DNA of 64,000 nucleotides from Cytophagales bacterium (GTDB lineage: Bacteria > Bacteroidota > Bacteroidia > Cytophagales > Spirosomataceae): contig RDXN01000056.1 in the NCBI GenBank assembly GCA_004292855.1, forward strand, positions 27,616 through 91,615. The letters run 5' to 3'. Shown one piece after another: positions 43,660 through 52,855 of the stretch. Position numbers and translations under genes: made by a program. The notes beneath the pieces were generated by a model that was not told where the DNA came from, did no database searches, and worked only from the letters and a program-made list of their open reading frames with translations. How positions within the stretch are numbered: position 1 is the stretch's first letter; each line of letters starts with the position of its first letter.

Positions 43660-44253
43660 ATGTCAACGATAACGGACATCTCGCAGCTTGACCCAAAAGG
43701 TACCTACACCTACGCCGACTACCTGAAATGGCGGTTCGATGAGCAGGTTGAACTGATCAAAGGCAAGATTTACCTCATGTCGCCCGCGCCAAAGCGGATG
43801 CACCAAAGTGCATCCAAAAGGCTCAGTAGTATCCTCTTCAACTACTTTGAGGAAAAAAGATGTGAAGTGTATGATGCCCCTTTCGACGTTCGTTTACCCA
43901 TTCCGAACCCCAAGAAGTCCGGTCAGATTCACACCGTTGTCCAACCCGATATTTGTGTAATCTGCGATTTAAGTAAGCTCGACGACGATGGTTGCCTCGG
44001 TGCGCCTGATCTGATTGTCGAAATTACTTCGCCCCGAACAGCAAAAAAAGACTTTAACGAGAAGTTCTTGCTTTACGAAGAAGCTGGTGTTCGCGAGTAC
44101 TGGATTGTGCAACCCAAAGAAAAAGCAATCAACGTATACGTCCTAGAAAACGGTGAATATCAACTAGTTGATGTGTATGAATCGGGAGATATTCCCTGCC
44201 AAATATATCCCGATTTGATTGTTTCTCACGAGCGCGTTTTCCGCATTTTGTAA
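43660..44253 (+). CDS. Uma2-family endonuclease-like protein
   Basis: 197 residues. Uma2/DUF820 restriction-endonuclease fold: TYADYLKWRFDEQVELIKGK, VVQPDICVICD, and GAPDLIVEITSPRTAKKD with the PD...ExT site, then LYEEAGVREYWIVQPKEKAI. Predicted nuclease of unknown target; these genes are multi-copy in Cytophagales and cyanobacteria. The stop codon TAA at 44251-44253 is provided by the left arm of a palindromic repeat. A second Uma2 gene is at 46789-47352. Confidence 0.92.
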   Translation: MSTITDISQLDPKGTYTYADYLKWRFDEQVELIKGKIYLMSPAPKRMHQSASKRLSSILFNYFEEKRCEVYDAPFDVRLPIPNPKKSGQIHTVVQPDICVICDLSKLDDDGCLGAPDLIVEITSPRTAKKDFNEKFLLYEEAGVREYWIVQPKEKAINVYVLENGEYQLVDVYESGDIPCQIYPDLIVSHERVFRIL

Positions 44254-44346
44254 TGCCGGTTAGTAACCGGCATGGCCGTGAGGCCAAAACGCTAAACTAA
44301 AACAAGTCGCTCTGCGCCCATGCCGGTTACTAACCGGCATTACAAC
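44249..44346. repeat. Palindromic repeat related to the 25.8-26.2 kb element
   Basis: Arms of about 26 bp at 44249-44274 and 44320-44346 begin tgtaatgccggttagtaacc and are inverted copies; each is itself a palindrome (ccggttagtaaccgg). The same tgtaatgccgg...ccggcatggccg core occurs at 25957-25995. It supplies the Uma2 stop codon on one side and ends 3 bp before the next ATG on the other, so the whole gap is repeat. Confidence 0.8.
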
Positions 44347-44349
44347 ACA

Positions 44350-46005
44350 ATGCAAGTTCGATTTCTAATTTTCCTTTTGCTTCTTTGCCTACCCGTTTTG
44401 CTGCAAAACTGCGCGCAGGTAGCCAGCCCTCCGGGTGGCAAAAAAGACACTCTTGCTCCCAAGTTAGTCGAAAGTACGCCCAAAAATCGCCAGTTGAACT
44501 TTCAGGGAAAGGTCGTAGAGATGCTCTTCGATGAATACATCTCGACCGAAAACTTGCAACAAAAACTGCTGATTACCCCGCAGGATACCAATCCGTATGT
44601 GGTCCGGCAGATTCCGCAGGGGTTCCGGCTGGTGTTCAACCAGAATTTCAGGCCCAACACGACCTACACCATCAGCTTTGCCGATGCCATCCGCGACGTG
44701 ACCGAGCGCAACGTGGCCGAAAACCCCAAGCTCGTGTTTAGCACCGGCCCCATTATCGACTCGCTCCGCATTGGCGGAACAATTCTCGACGCCGATACCA
44801 AGTTGCCCGTTGAGAACATGGTTGTGGGGTTGTTTTCGCCCACCGACACCCTGCCCGTGCAACGCAAACGCCCCCAATATTTCGCCCGGACCGATACGAA
44901 CGGGGTCTATCTGATTGAGAATATCAAGGCGGGGCTGTACCAACCGTTTGCCTTTGAAGATCGCGACTTGAACCTTGTCAACAACCAACCTGGCGAGCGC
45001 GTGGGCTTCCGCGATACGCTCGTGAACCTGACCCGCAACTACGACGACGTAAACATGATCGGCTTTCGGGGTACGGTTAAACCCCGCGTCACCCGACGTG
45101 AGCGCACCGACGAAACAATGGGCTTTGAATTGAGCAGTGGGTTAGCGGGTTTCCGGCTCAAGCCCCAGCCGCCCACGAGTGCGTCCGTTACGCCCGCCGA
45201 CACGGTGGTGGCGTTTCTGGAACGCCCCAACTTTATTCGGTTATACAAACCCACCGGTCGCGCCCCCGGCGACACCATCACCGCCGTCATTACCGCCATC
45301 GACTCGGCGGGCAACAGCACCGACCTCCGCGAGCGGCTTTATTTCTCGCCCCTCAAGGCCCGCACCCGCGACCGTACCGCCCTCGATTTCAATGTTGACC
45401 CCAAACCCGGCGAATCCATCGACAACAATCAGGTGTTCACCATCACGTTCAACAAGCCCGTCAAAACGCTCAACCCGGCCCTAATTCGGGTGTTTCGGTC
45501 CGATAGCACGAAGGCTTTGACTGCCACGGCTACCTCGTTTTCGTTCAGCAACGGCAACGCCCGCCTGACCATCACGGCCCGCACGAACATCGCCGACACG
45601 CTCAACCTGCTCCTGCAACGGGGGGCGTTCATGAGCATTCAGAACGATACCTCGGCCCGCGCCCGACTCCGCTATCTGGTGCTTGCCCCCGACGATTACG
45701 GCCTGATTGCGGGCACCGTGAACCGGCCTGCTGGGGAGAAGTTTGTGGTGGAATTGACCGACGAGAATTACAAGGTTATCCGGTCAGTGGCAAACACGCG
45801 GAGCTACACGTTTGCGCGGTTAAAACCGGGTCGTTATCGGGTCCGGCTCATCGTGGACCGTAACGGCAACGGTCGGCGCGATTCGGGGAATATTCAGCAA
45901 CTGGTGCAACCCGAAGAACTGATTTACCACCCCGGTAATCAGCGCAACATAAAGAACATCATCCTTCTCAAGGCTAACTTTGAGTTAACGGATATTGATT
46001 TTTAG
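44350..46005 (+). CDS. Ig-like (Big_5) domain lipoprotein
   Basis: 551 residues from ATG 44350; an ATG at 44320 falls inside the palindromic repeat and is rejected. Lipobox VLLQNCAQ gives a lipid-anchored protein, continuing VASPPGGKKDTLAP, a start common among Bacteroidota Ig-like lipoproteins. A Big_5 domain (about 35-135; PKLVESTPKNRQLNF, NFRPNTTYTISFADAIRD) is followed by a carboxypeptidase-like region (VENMVVGLFSPTDTLP), more beta-rich sequence and a C-terminal prealbumin-like fold (RYRVRLIVDRNGNGRRDSG). Probably outer-membrane or surface structural; function unknown. Confidence 0.88.
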   Translation: MQVRFLIFLLLLCLPVLLQNCAQVASPPGGKKDTLAPKLVESTPKNRQLNFQGKVVEMLFDEYISTENLQQKLLITPQDTNPYVVRQIPQGFRLVFNQNFRPNTTYTISFADAIRDVTERNVAENPKLVFSTGPIIDSLRIGGTILDADTKLPVENMVVGLFSPTDTLPVQRKRPQYFARTDTNGVYLIENIKAGLYQPFAFEDRDLNLVNNQPGERVGFRDTLVNLTRNYDDVNMIGFRGTVKPRVTRRERTDETMGFELSSGLAGFRLKPQPPTSASVTPADTVVAFLERPNFIRLYKPTGRAPGDTITAVITAIDSAGNSTDLRERLYFSPLKARTRDRTALDFNVDPKPGESIDNNQVFTITFNKPVKTLNPALIRVFRSDSTKALTATATSFSFSNGNARLTITARTNIADTLNLLLQRGAFMSIQNDTSARARLRYLVLAPDDYGLIAGTVNRPAGEKFVVELTDENYKVIRSVANTRSYTFARLKPGRYRVRLIVDRNGNGRRDSGNIQQLVQPEELIYHPGNQRNIKNIILLKANFELTDIDF

Positions 46006-46022
46006 GGCTGATCTAAACTTTA

Positions 46023-46718
46023 TCATAAAGCCAACAGACGTAGTACGGCTTGCTCGGCGTGCAGTTGTGTGGTGTCGAAAAGCGGAAGTTGTACATCAGT
46101 CTGTTTCACCAACATAGTAATTTCTGTACACCCTAAAATTACACCCTCCGCTCCCTGCTCCTCTAATCTACTGATGATATCAAGATAAGCTTGCTTCGAC
46201 TGAGGATTGATTACCCCCTGGATTAGCTCGTCATAAATTATAGTGTGTACAATCTCAATATCACGCTGAGCCGGAATAATAACGTCTAAGCCATACTGAC
46301 TGATAAGTCGTTCTTTGTAGAAATCCTCGGTCATAGTAAAACGAGTACCGAGTAGACCTATTTTTCTGATTCCACTCGCCACTACTGCCTCGGCAGTTGC
46401 ATCGGCTATGTGAAGCATGGGAATTGATGTGGCTTCGGTGATCCAACTGGCCAATTTATGCATTGTGTTGGTACACAAAATCAGCATATCAGCCCCCCCT
46501 AGTTGGAGATTTTGGGCAATTTGAGCCAGTCGTTGACCAAGCTCTTCCCACTCACCTGCATGTTGAAGTTGTTCAATCTCAGCAAAATCTACCGAATAAA
46601 GTAAACACTGACAGGAGTGTTTGTTGCCCAGATGGGCTTTAATTGTCTGATTAATTATCTGGTAATATAGAGCTGAAGATTCCCAACTCATACCGCCAAT
46701 TAGGCCTAATGTTTTCAC
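46023..46718 (-). CDS. Aspartate/glutamate racemase family protein
   Basis: 231 residues from GTG 46718 (then KTLGLIGGMSWESSALYYQ), the standard start of this family; an upstream GTG at 46769 would add non-homologous residues. Two catalytic Cys motifs are present: LILCTNTMHK and VILGCTEITML, as in cofactor-independent racemases that interconvert D- and L-amino acids. Aspartate racemase-like by overall pattern (YgeA/RacX type). Product could feed peptidoglycan or D-amino acid pools. AT-richer than neighbours and antisense to the flanking Ig-like gene. Confidence 0.92.
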   Translation of the reverse strand: MKTLGLIGGMSWESSALYYQIINQTIKAHLGNKHSCQCLLYSVDFAEIEQLQHAGEWEELGQRLAQIAQNLQLGGADMLILCTNTMHKLASWITEATSIPMLHIADATAEAVVASGIRKIGLLGTRFTMTEDFYKERLISQYGLDVIIPAQRDIEIVHTIIYDELIQGVINPQSKQAYLDIISRLEEQGAEGVILGCTEITMLVKQTDVQLPLFDTTQLHAEQAVLRLLAL

Positions 46719-46788
46719 TATCTGGTAATGATTTCTACGTGAGAAGTATGTTCCGTTTGATTGATGCACTATCCAACTACTGCAATGT

Positions 46789-47352
46789 TTACCCCATCCT
46801 CAACTCAAACCCCGGTAGCACATCTTCGCCCAAAAGCGGCTTGCTAAATGGGATAATTTGAATTTCGCCATTAGCCCGGAACACGTGCGTGAGTTGCTCC
46901 GAGGGGTCGATAAGCCAGGCAAGGCGGCAACCATTGGCGATCCAGACATCGGTCATTTTCTTCTTGGACAATGTGTTTGAATCCGTTGCCGACCGCAATA
47001 CAATCACGAAATCGGGGCAGAGGGGCGGAAATTGTTCCTGCTCACGCTCAGTGAGGCTGTACCAACGGTCATGGCAAATCCAGGCAACGTCCGGCGAACG
47101 TGTGCTACCGTCGGGTAACCGAAAGGCAGTTGACGAATCGAACGCTTCGCCAAGTTGCGCTGTCTCATTCCAATTGAAGAAGTGTCCCCCAATCTTAAAG
47201 TTTAACCGTCCTGTTTTTCCTCCTGTGTTGGGCATAACCGTGATCCGACCGTTGGGTTCGCGCTCGAACGTGTGATCGGGGTTTTCCTGGCAGAAGTAAA
47301 AAAACTCCTCATCGGTCACGACCTGCCGGCTCGAAAGCACCATTGTCTCCAT
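46789..47352 (-). CDS. Uma2-family endonuclease-like protein (second copy)
   Basis: 187 residues from ATG 47352 (alternative ATG 47343, MVLSSRQVVTDEEFFYFC). Uma2 fold with the site residues in GSTRSPDVAWICHD and CPDFVIVLRSATDS; near the end LAWLIDPSEQLTHVFR replaces the usual YWIVDP element. The frame is open far upstream, but that part runs antisense through the oxidoreductase gene and is not coding. Divergent from that gene with 90 bp between starts. Not closely similar to the first Uma2 protein. Confidence 0.9.
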   Translation of the reverse strand: METMVLSSRQVVTDEEFFYFCQENPDHTFEREPNGRITVMPNTGGKTGRLNFKIGGHFFNWNETAQLGEAFDSSTAFRLPDGSTRSPDVAWICHDRWYSLTEREQEQFPPLCPDFVIVLRSATDSNTLSKKKMTDVWIANGCRLAWLIDPSEQLTHVFRANGEIQIIPFSKPLLGEDVLPGFELRMG

Positions 47353-47442
47353 TTCGCGCCTGTTTTTGGTAAAGATAAGCAATTTAACGAACGGGTATAT
47401 GAGCGCTACCGAGCCGCTTTTACGGGCAAATAACGAACTGAC

Positions 47443-48873
47443 ATGACTCCCTCCCGGCGTACGTTTATCAAAAATCTGTCGGCGGCTTCGGCCCTTGCCG
47501 CAACGGGCGGTGTGCAAACCGTTTTCGGAATGCCTGCCTACATCCCGAACCTCAAACAAGTTAGCCCGAACGACAAGATTCGCATTGCCACCATCGGCAT
47601 GGGTATTCAGGGCAACTTCGACACGAAAGCCGCCCTCCGAAACCCCGACGTGGAACTCGTGGCCGTTGCCGACCTCTACGACGGGCGACTCACCACCGCC
47701 AAGACGGCCTTTCAGAACCCCGACCTGTTTGCCACCCGCGACTACCGCGAAATTATCGCCCGCCCCGACGTCGACGCCGTACTTGTCGTGACGCCCGACC
47801 ACTGGCACGACCACATCACGATTGCGGCTCTCAAGGCGGGTAAGCACGTGTATTGCGAGAAACCGATGGTGCAGCACCTGAGCGAAGGTAAGGCAGTGAT
47901 TGATGCCTGGAAAAAATCGGGCAAGACCATGCAGGTGGGCAGTCAGCGGATCAGCAGCGCATCGTTTCAGGAGGCCAAGCGGATGGTGCAGGCGGGCGAC
48001 ATTGGCCGCATCAACTACATCGAATCGAACAGCGACCGTTTCAACGCCATCGGGGCCTGGAATTACTCGGTGCCCACCGATGCCTCACCCGCCACCGTCG
48101 ACTGGGACAAGTTCCTGGGCGACGCGCCCAAACGCCCGTTCGATGCCAAGCGGTTTTTCCGGTGGCGCAACTACAAAGACTACGGCACGGGCGTAGCGGG
48201 CGATTTGTTTATCCACCTCATCACCGGCGTCCATTTCGTGACAAACTCGCTTGGCCCAACGCGCATTTTCTCGTCGGGCAACCTTGCCTATTGGAACGAT
48301 GGCCGCGACGTGCCCGACATCATGACGAGCATCATGGATTATCCCAAAACCGACGCCCACGAGGCTTTCCAGATGGTGTTGCGGGTGAACTTTGCCAACG
48401 CGGGTAAGATCAGCAACGTGACGCGGATCATCGGCAACGAGGGAACCATCGAGTTCTCGGAGGAAAACCTCATTCTGACTAAGAAGAAATTACCCCAAGC
48501 TCCTGGCTACGGCGGTTACGACTCGTATTTCACCTTCACGCCCGAAGTACAAGCCGATTTCAAGAAGCAGTACGAAACGCAGTACCCGCCCGAAACACGC
48601 ACCGCCGAACCGATCAAAGAAGTGAAATTCAACTCACCAACGGGCGACGATGCCCACGCCAAACACTTCGCCGACTTCTTCGATAACATTCGCAAGGGGA
48701 GTCAGGGAACTATCGAAGACCCTGTATTTGGATTCCGTGCAGCCGCGCCCGTGCTGGCCTGTAACGAAAGTTATTTCGAGAAAAAGGTTGTGAATTGGGA
48801 CCCCGTCACCATGACCAAACAAGGGTCTAGCCCCGTAGCGAGTGGCGGGAAGAAGGCGGCAAAACGGACATAA
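47443..48873 (+). CDS. Tat-exported Gfo/Idh/MocA-family oxidoreductase
   Basis: 476 residues. Twin-arginine signal SRRTFIKNLSAASALAATGG at the N-terminus. Rossmann domain: IRIATIGMGIQGNFDTKA, VAVADLYDG, and the family motif GKHVYCEKPMVQHLSEG with the catalytic Lys of EKP; WHDHITIAAL also fits. Members oxidise or isomerise sugars and inositol-like compounds with bound NAD(P). Export by Tat implies a cofactor loaded before transport. Substrate unknown; no sugar transport genes nearby. Ended by a strong terminator. Confidence 0.95.
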   Translation: MTPSRRTFIKNLSAASALAATGGVQTVFGMPAYIPNLKQVSPNDKIRIATIGMGIQGNFDTKAALRNPDVELVAVADLYDGRLTTAKTAFQNPDLFATRDYREIIARPDVDAVLVVTPDHWHDHITIAALKAGKHVYCEKPMVQHLSEGKAVIDAWKKSGKTMQVGSQRISSASFQEAKRMVQAGDIGRINYIESNSDRFNAIGAWNYSVPTDASPATVDWDKFLGDAPKRPFDAKRFFRWRNYKDYGTGVAGDLFIHLITGVHFVTNSLGPTRIFSSGNLAYWNDGRDVPDIMTSIMDYPKTDAHEAFQMVLRVNFANAGKISNVTRIIGNEGTIEFSEENLILTKKKLPQAPGYGGYDSYFTFTPEVQADFKKQYETQYPPETRTAEPIKEVKFNSPTGDDAHAKHFADFFDNIRKGSQGTIEDPVFGFRAAAPVLACNESYFEKKVVNWDPVTMTKQGSSPVASGGKKAAKRT

Positions 48874-48909
48874 AAAAAGCCCCTCTGCGAAGTCAGAGGG
48901 GCTTTTTTT
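48872..48909 (+). terminator. Rho-independent terminator of the Gfo/Idh/MocA gene
   Basis: Perfect 16-bp arms aaaaaaagcccctctg (48872-48887) and complement (48894-48909), 6-nt loop, ending in seven Ts. The A run also makes it able to work in reverse for the convergent nagB gene. The ascending arm overlaps the stop codon. Confidence 0.92.
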
Positions 48910-49012
48910 GTCATCCCGACGCAGGAGGGATCTAGCTTGCCAACACACAAGTTGAGCGTAGATAAGCTAGATCCCTCCTGCGTCGGGATGACAAAAACTG
49001 CGTCGGGATGAC
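48910..49012. repeat. Inverted repeat with extra partial copy
   Basis: 29-bp perfect arms at 48910-48938 and 48964-48992 (core gcaggagggatctagctt and complement), followed by a third partial copy ctgcgtcgggatgac at 48999-49012. The unit resembles widely dispersed intergenic repeats in Cytophagales. The third copy suggests local duplication or slippage. Occupies the gap between the terminator and nagB stop. Confidence 0.75.
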
Positions 49013-49033
49013 AAGAAACCGGCTTAAATCAAA

Positions 49034-50995
49034 CTAAAACTTCCACCGCACAAACGCTTCCATAGCCTCGTACTCGGCGAGGCCCAGGCGGTTGTAGATA
49101 CCTGCGGTGGTGCGGTTGCGCTCCTCGGCACGTTGCCAGAACTCCCGCGAATCCGTGCCCTGATACACGACACCGTCTTTTTGGGATTGGTGCTTGAAAA
49201 TACCTAACCGCTTTTTCGTTACCTGATCGGGCGACATCGGTACGGCCATTTCAATCTCACTCACATCCCACTCGGCCCAGGCTCCGCGATAGAGCCACAC
49301 CCAGCAATCTTTCATGAAATTCTTGTGGGCCAACCGACGAACGGCCTCCATGATAGCGTCCAGGCAAACTTTGTGTGTGCCGTGCGGGTCGGCCAAATCA
49401 CCGGCTGCGTAGATTTGGTGGGGTTTGATTTTCTCGATCAGGTCCATCACCACCTTGACGTCGGCTTCGCTTAGAGGTTGTTTCTCTACTTTACCCGTTT
49501 CATAAAACGGCATGTGCATGAAGTGTGCGTTCTCGACTGGGATACCCACAAACCGGCAGGTCGATTTGGCCTCGCCCATCCGAATTAGACCCTTTACGTG
49601 CCGCACTTCGGGGGTATCCATCTCAGAGTCTTTTTTCAAGCGCAAGAACGCGGCTGCGTCGCTAAAAATCCGGGTGGCTTCGGGGCTTTTAATCCCGAAC
49701 TTCGTATTGAAATCCACCACGTAATCGGCAAAGCGCAGGGCTTCATCATCGGCTACAGCGATGTTGCCGGAGGTTTGGTAGCCTACGTGTACCTCGTGCC
49801 CCTGATCGTGAAGCCGCTGGAAGGTGCCGCCCATCGAGATAATATCGTCGTCGGGGTGGGGGCTGAAAATAAGGCAGCGTTTTTGGGCGGGCAACGCGCG
49901 TTCGGGGCGGTTGGTGTCGTCGGCGTTGGGTTTGCCACCGGGCCATCCCGTAATCGTGTGTTGCAGTTGGTTGAATACGTCGATGTTGATGTCGTATGCC
50001 TGCCCGTACTGCGCCAGCAGGTCGCTCATACCGTTGTCGTTGTAATCGCGGTCGGTGAGTTTTAGGATCGGCTTGCCCAGTGTCAGCGACAGGTAGGTGA
50101 CCGCCTTCTTAATCATCTTGTTGTCCCACACCACCGTATCGACCAACCAGGGCGTTTTCATCCGGGTCAGTTCGGAAGCAGCCGCTTCGTCGATCACAAA
50201 CAAGACATTAGGGTGCGTTTGCAGGTACGAGGCCGGATTTGTTTCGGTCACGGTGCCCTCCACAGCCCCGCGCAGAACCGGGGCTTTGCGCTCACCCCAT
50301 GCCAGCAACACCACCCGCTTGGCCGCCAGAATACTCGCTACACCCATCGTAATGGCCTTGCGCGGTGTGCGTGGAAGGCCGCCAAAATCGACCGACGCAG
50401 CCGCCCGCGTCGAGTGGTCGAGCATCATCAGGCGCGTGTGCGAGTTCACCAACGATCCCGGCTCGTTGAAACCGATGTGGCCGTTCCCGCCAATACCCAA
50501 CAACTGAAAATCAAGCCCGCCCAAGTCGGCAATTTTGTCTTCATACTGCTTGGCAAAATCTGCCACCCGGTCGTAGCGAATCGTGCCGTCGGGAACGTGG
50601 TAGTTCTCGGCGGGGATGTCGACGTGATCGAACAACTGCTCCCGCATGAACCGCCAGTAGCTTTGTAACGAATCAGGCTCCATCGGGTAGTACTCATCCA
50701 GGTTGAACGAGATCACGTTTCGGAAGCTCAAACCCTCCTCACGGTGCAGCCGCACCAGTTCGGCATAGACCGTCTTTGGCGACGAGCCGGTTGCCAAACC
50801 CAGCACACAGGGCTTGCCTTCGCCCTGCCGTTGCCGAATCAGATCGGCGATTTCGTGCGCCACCGCCCGCGAGGCTGCTTTGGCGTCGGCGTAAATGTGG
50901 GTCGGGATTTTCTCATACGTAATGGCCGACTGAACAGGGCCACCACTAACCGGAAGGTTCATAGGAGCGTCGGAAACGGGCGAATCGGTAATCAT
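49034..50995 (-). CDS. nagB: Glucosamine-6-phosphate deaminase fused to PIG-L-type deacetylase domain
   Basis: 653 residues from ATG 50995; frame extension to 51136 overlaps the htrA terminator and is rejected. NagB domain about 25-330: VLGLATGSSPKTVYAEL, VISFNLDEYYPM, LGIGGNGHIGFNEPGS. C-terminal PIG-L/LmbE domain about 370-640: FSPHPDDDIISMGG (metal-binding HPDDD) and DLADPHGTHKVCLDAI. The first half converts glucosamine-6-P to fructose-6-P and ammonia; the second resembles N-acetylglucosamine deacetylases, so one chain might perform deacetylation and deamination in sequence. This fusion is known in Bacteroidota. nagA is not nearby. Confidence 0.93.
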   Translation of the reverse strand: MITDSPVSDAPMNLPVSGGPVQSAITYEKIPTHIYADAKAASRAVAHEIADLIRQRQGEGKPCVLGLATGSSPKTVYAELVRLHREEGLSFRNVISFNLDEYYPMEPDSLQSYWRFMREQLFDHVDIPAENYHVPDGTIRYDRVADFAKQYEDKIADLGGLDFQLLGIGGNGHIGFNEPGSLVNSHTRLMMLDHSTRAAASVDFGGLPRTPRKAITMGVASILAAKRVVLLAWGERKAPVLRGAVEGTVTETNPASYLQTHPNVLFVIDEAAASELTRMKTPWLVDTVVWDNKMIKKAVTYLSLTLGKPILKLTDRDYNDNGMSDLLAQYGQAYDINIDVFNQLQHTITGWPGGKPNADDTNRPERALPAQKRCLIFSPHPDDDIISMGGTFQRLHDQGHEVHVGYQTSGNIAVADDEALRFADYVVDFNTKFGIKSPEATRIFSDAAAFLRLKKDSEMDTPEVRHVKGLIRMGEAKSTCRFVGIPVENAHFMHMPFYETGKVEKQPLSEADVKVVMDLIEKIKPHQIYAAGDLADPHGTHKVCLDAIMEAVRRLAHKNFMKDCWVWLYRGAWAEWDVSEIEMAVPMSPDQVTKKRLGIFKHQSQKDGVVYQGTDSREFWQRAEERNRTTAGIYNRLGLAEYEAMEAFVRWKF

Positions 50996-51081
50996 GACAG
51001 AACGGAGGTTGGTGATTTCGAGGGCAAAGTTGGGGAAAATGAGAGAACTAGGGAAATAAGAAACGGAAAATTTAGCGCAAC

Positions 51082-51115
51082 AAAAAAGCCTGTCAGGATT
51101 GCTCCCGACAGGCTT
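51082..51115 (-). terminator. Rho-independent terminator of htrA
   Basis: On the minus strand aagcctgtc...gacaggctt arms, extended by gg/cc, are followed by six Ts. It lies 22 bp after the htrA stop and separates it from nagB. Confidence 0.88.
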
Positions 51116-51136
51116 CCAAAATTTATTTCCAAGCAA

Positions 51137-52696
51137 TTACACCGGCACCGCGTAGTAGTACATCCGCGAGCTACCGGGATACATTCCGATCAGCATGAGA
51201 CCCTCGCCTTCTTTGGTCGTACTCATAATGGCTTGCAGGTCTTTCTGCGACTTCACGTTCTTGCCGTTGGCTTTCACAATAATGAAGCCCTCTTCGATGT
51301 CGGTCTCGGCCAGTTTGCCGTCGCGGATCGACTTGATCCGAACACCACCCGTAACGCCCAACTCGCGGGCTTCGGCGGCACTCAGGTCTATCAGTTCGGC
51401 GCCGAGCGTGCTTACTGACGAGGCAGTAACTTCGGCTTTCTTGATCACGTCGCGGCCACCATTGCGGTTACGAAGCTCCACTTTAAAGTCGCGCTCCGTG
51501 CCACCCCGGTTCACGGTTACATTGATCACATCGCCCGGACGACGACGGCCAATGATCTCACGCATTTGGGCGTCCGAATCGACCGGCTGATTGTCCATTT
51601 TCACGATCACGTCGCCTTTTTGCAGACCGGCTGCTTTGGCTGCGCCATTGTCAGTGACTTCCTCAAGATAGATACCCCGACCAACCTTGAGGTTATTGTC
51701 TTTCGCCAGTTTGCTGTTCAATTCTACGGGCCGTACGCCCAAGTATCCGCGCTGTACGTTACCGTATTTAAGCAAATCGGCGGTCACTTTCTTCACAAGT
51801 GAAACAGGCACTGCAAAGCCATAACCGCTGTAATATCCTGTTTTTGAAGCAATTGCCGAATTAATGCCCACCAGTTCACCTCGCAGGTTCACGAGCGCAC
51901 CACCTGAGTTACCGGGGTTAATAGCCGCATCGGTCTGAATAAACGACTCCAGGGGCGTATCGACCTGCTGACGCTCTTCGGCACCTTGCCCTTGTGTCTG
52001 CCCTTGCTGACGACGCTGGAAGTCCTGCTCCAAAATACCAATCTTACGAGCTTTGGCACTCACAATCCCCGCCGTAACGGTCGATTCGAGGTCGAGGGGG
52101 TAGCCAACAGCCAATACCCATTCACCCAACTTGAGCACGTCGGAGTCGCCGAGCGTAATAGCAGGCAGGTTGTTCGCTTCTACCTTGATCACGGCCAAGT
52201 CGGTGAGGGGGTCCGTACCAATCACTTTCGCTTTAAAACTGCGCTTGTCGGTCATCAGAACCTCCACCTCGTCGGCGTCCTGTACCACGTGGTTGTTGGT
52301 TACGATATAACCATCTTTCGAGATAATCACGCCCGAACCAGAGGCTTGCCCCTGCTGACGACGTGGTTGGCCACCGCCACCACCGCCGGGGAATTCATCA
52401 CCAAAAAATTCGCGAAAAATATCGGGCATCTGTTGTTGACGCACCGTGCGGGTCATGGTCGTGCGAATGTGAACGACCATTGGCGTAGCGGCTTCGGCAG
52501 CGTACGAGAAATCGCCGGGGGCTGCGTTACCATTGCCTGTCAGGGATGCCAGCCGGCCCGTGATGGTCGGCATGGAGGCTTCATTAAAAATAACATCCCG
52601 GTTAGGGTTGCTGAATCCCAGGATGTTATAAGCCGCCAGAGTGACTGCGCTCGATAAAATGGCAATCAAGGTTAAAACTTTCCAGTTGCTTTTCAT
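51137..52696 (-). CDS. HtrA/DegP-family periplasmic serine protease
   Basis: 519 residues. N-terminal signal/anchor (VLTLIAILSSAVTLAAYNIL). Trypsin-like domain with triad His in VTNNHVVQD, Asp in DPLTDLAVIK and Ser in INPGNSGGALV, interrupted by a Gln-rich LA-loop-like insert (RRQQGQTQGQGAEERQQ). Two PDZ domains follow (VGRGIYLEEVTDNGAAKAAG and GVRIKSIRDGKLAETDIEEG). Acts as chaperone-protease on misfolded envelope proteins. A Gly-rich stretch lies before the protease domain. Single-gene unit; the 310-bp upstream gap to rnc holds a palindrome and no recognised -7 box. Confidence 0.95.
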   Translation of the reverse strand: MKSNWKVLTLIAILSSAVTLAAYNILGFSNPNRDVIFNEASMPTITGRLASLTGNGNAAPGDFSYAAEAATPMVVHIRTTMTRTVRQQQMPDIFREFFGDEFPGGGGGGQPRRQQGQASGSGVIISKDGYIVTNNHVVQDADEVEVLMTDKRSFKAKVIGTDPLTDLAVIKVEANNLPAITLGDSDVLKLGEWVLAVGYPLDLESTVTAGIVSAKARKIGILEQDFQRRQQGQTQGQGAEERQQVDTPLESFIQTDAAINPGNSGGALVNLRGELVGINSAIASKTGYYSGYGFAVPVSLVKKVTADLLKYGNVQRGYLGVRPVELNSKLAKDNNLKVGRGIYLEEVTDNGAAKAAGLQKGDVIVKMDNQPVDSDAQMREIIGRRRPGDVINVTVNRGGTERDFKVELRNRNGGRDVIKKAEVTASSVSTLGAELIDLSAAEARELGVTGGVRIKSIRDGKLAETDIEEGFIIVKANGKNVKSQKDLQAIMSTTKEGEGLMLIGMYPGSSRMYYYAVPV

Positions 52697-52855
52697 TTGT
52701 GTATTTGAGGTATTGTTGTCGAGGTCGACGGTTTGTTTTCATAGCCGACCGGCGGGTTTAAGACGTCGGTCATTCCCTAAAATAACGAATCAGGTGGGTC
52801 AAAAAATTCGATGTGAAATGGGTACTTAACAATTATTAACAGGGCTTTGTTGGCG

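Noticed and set aside
47353..47877. N-terminal extension of the second Uma2 frame
   Set aside because: Runs antisense through the Tat signal and Rossmann domain of the oxidoreductase gene; Uma2 homology starts only at about 47352.
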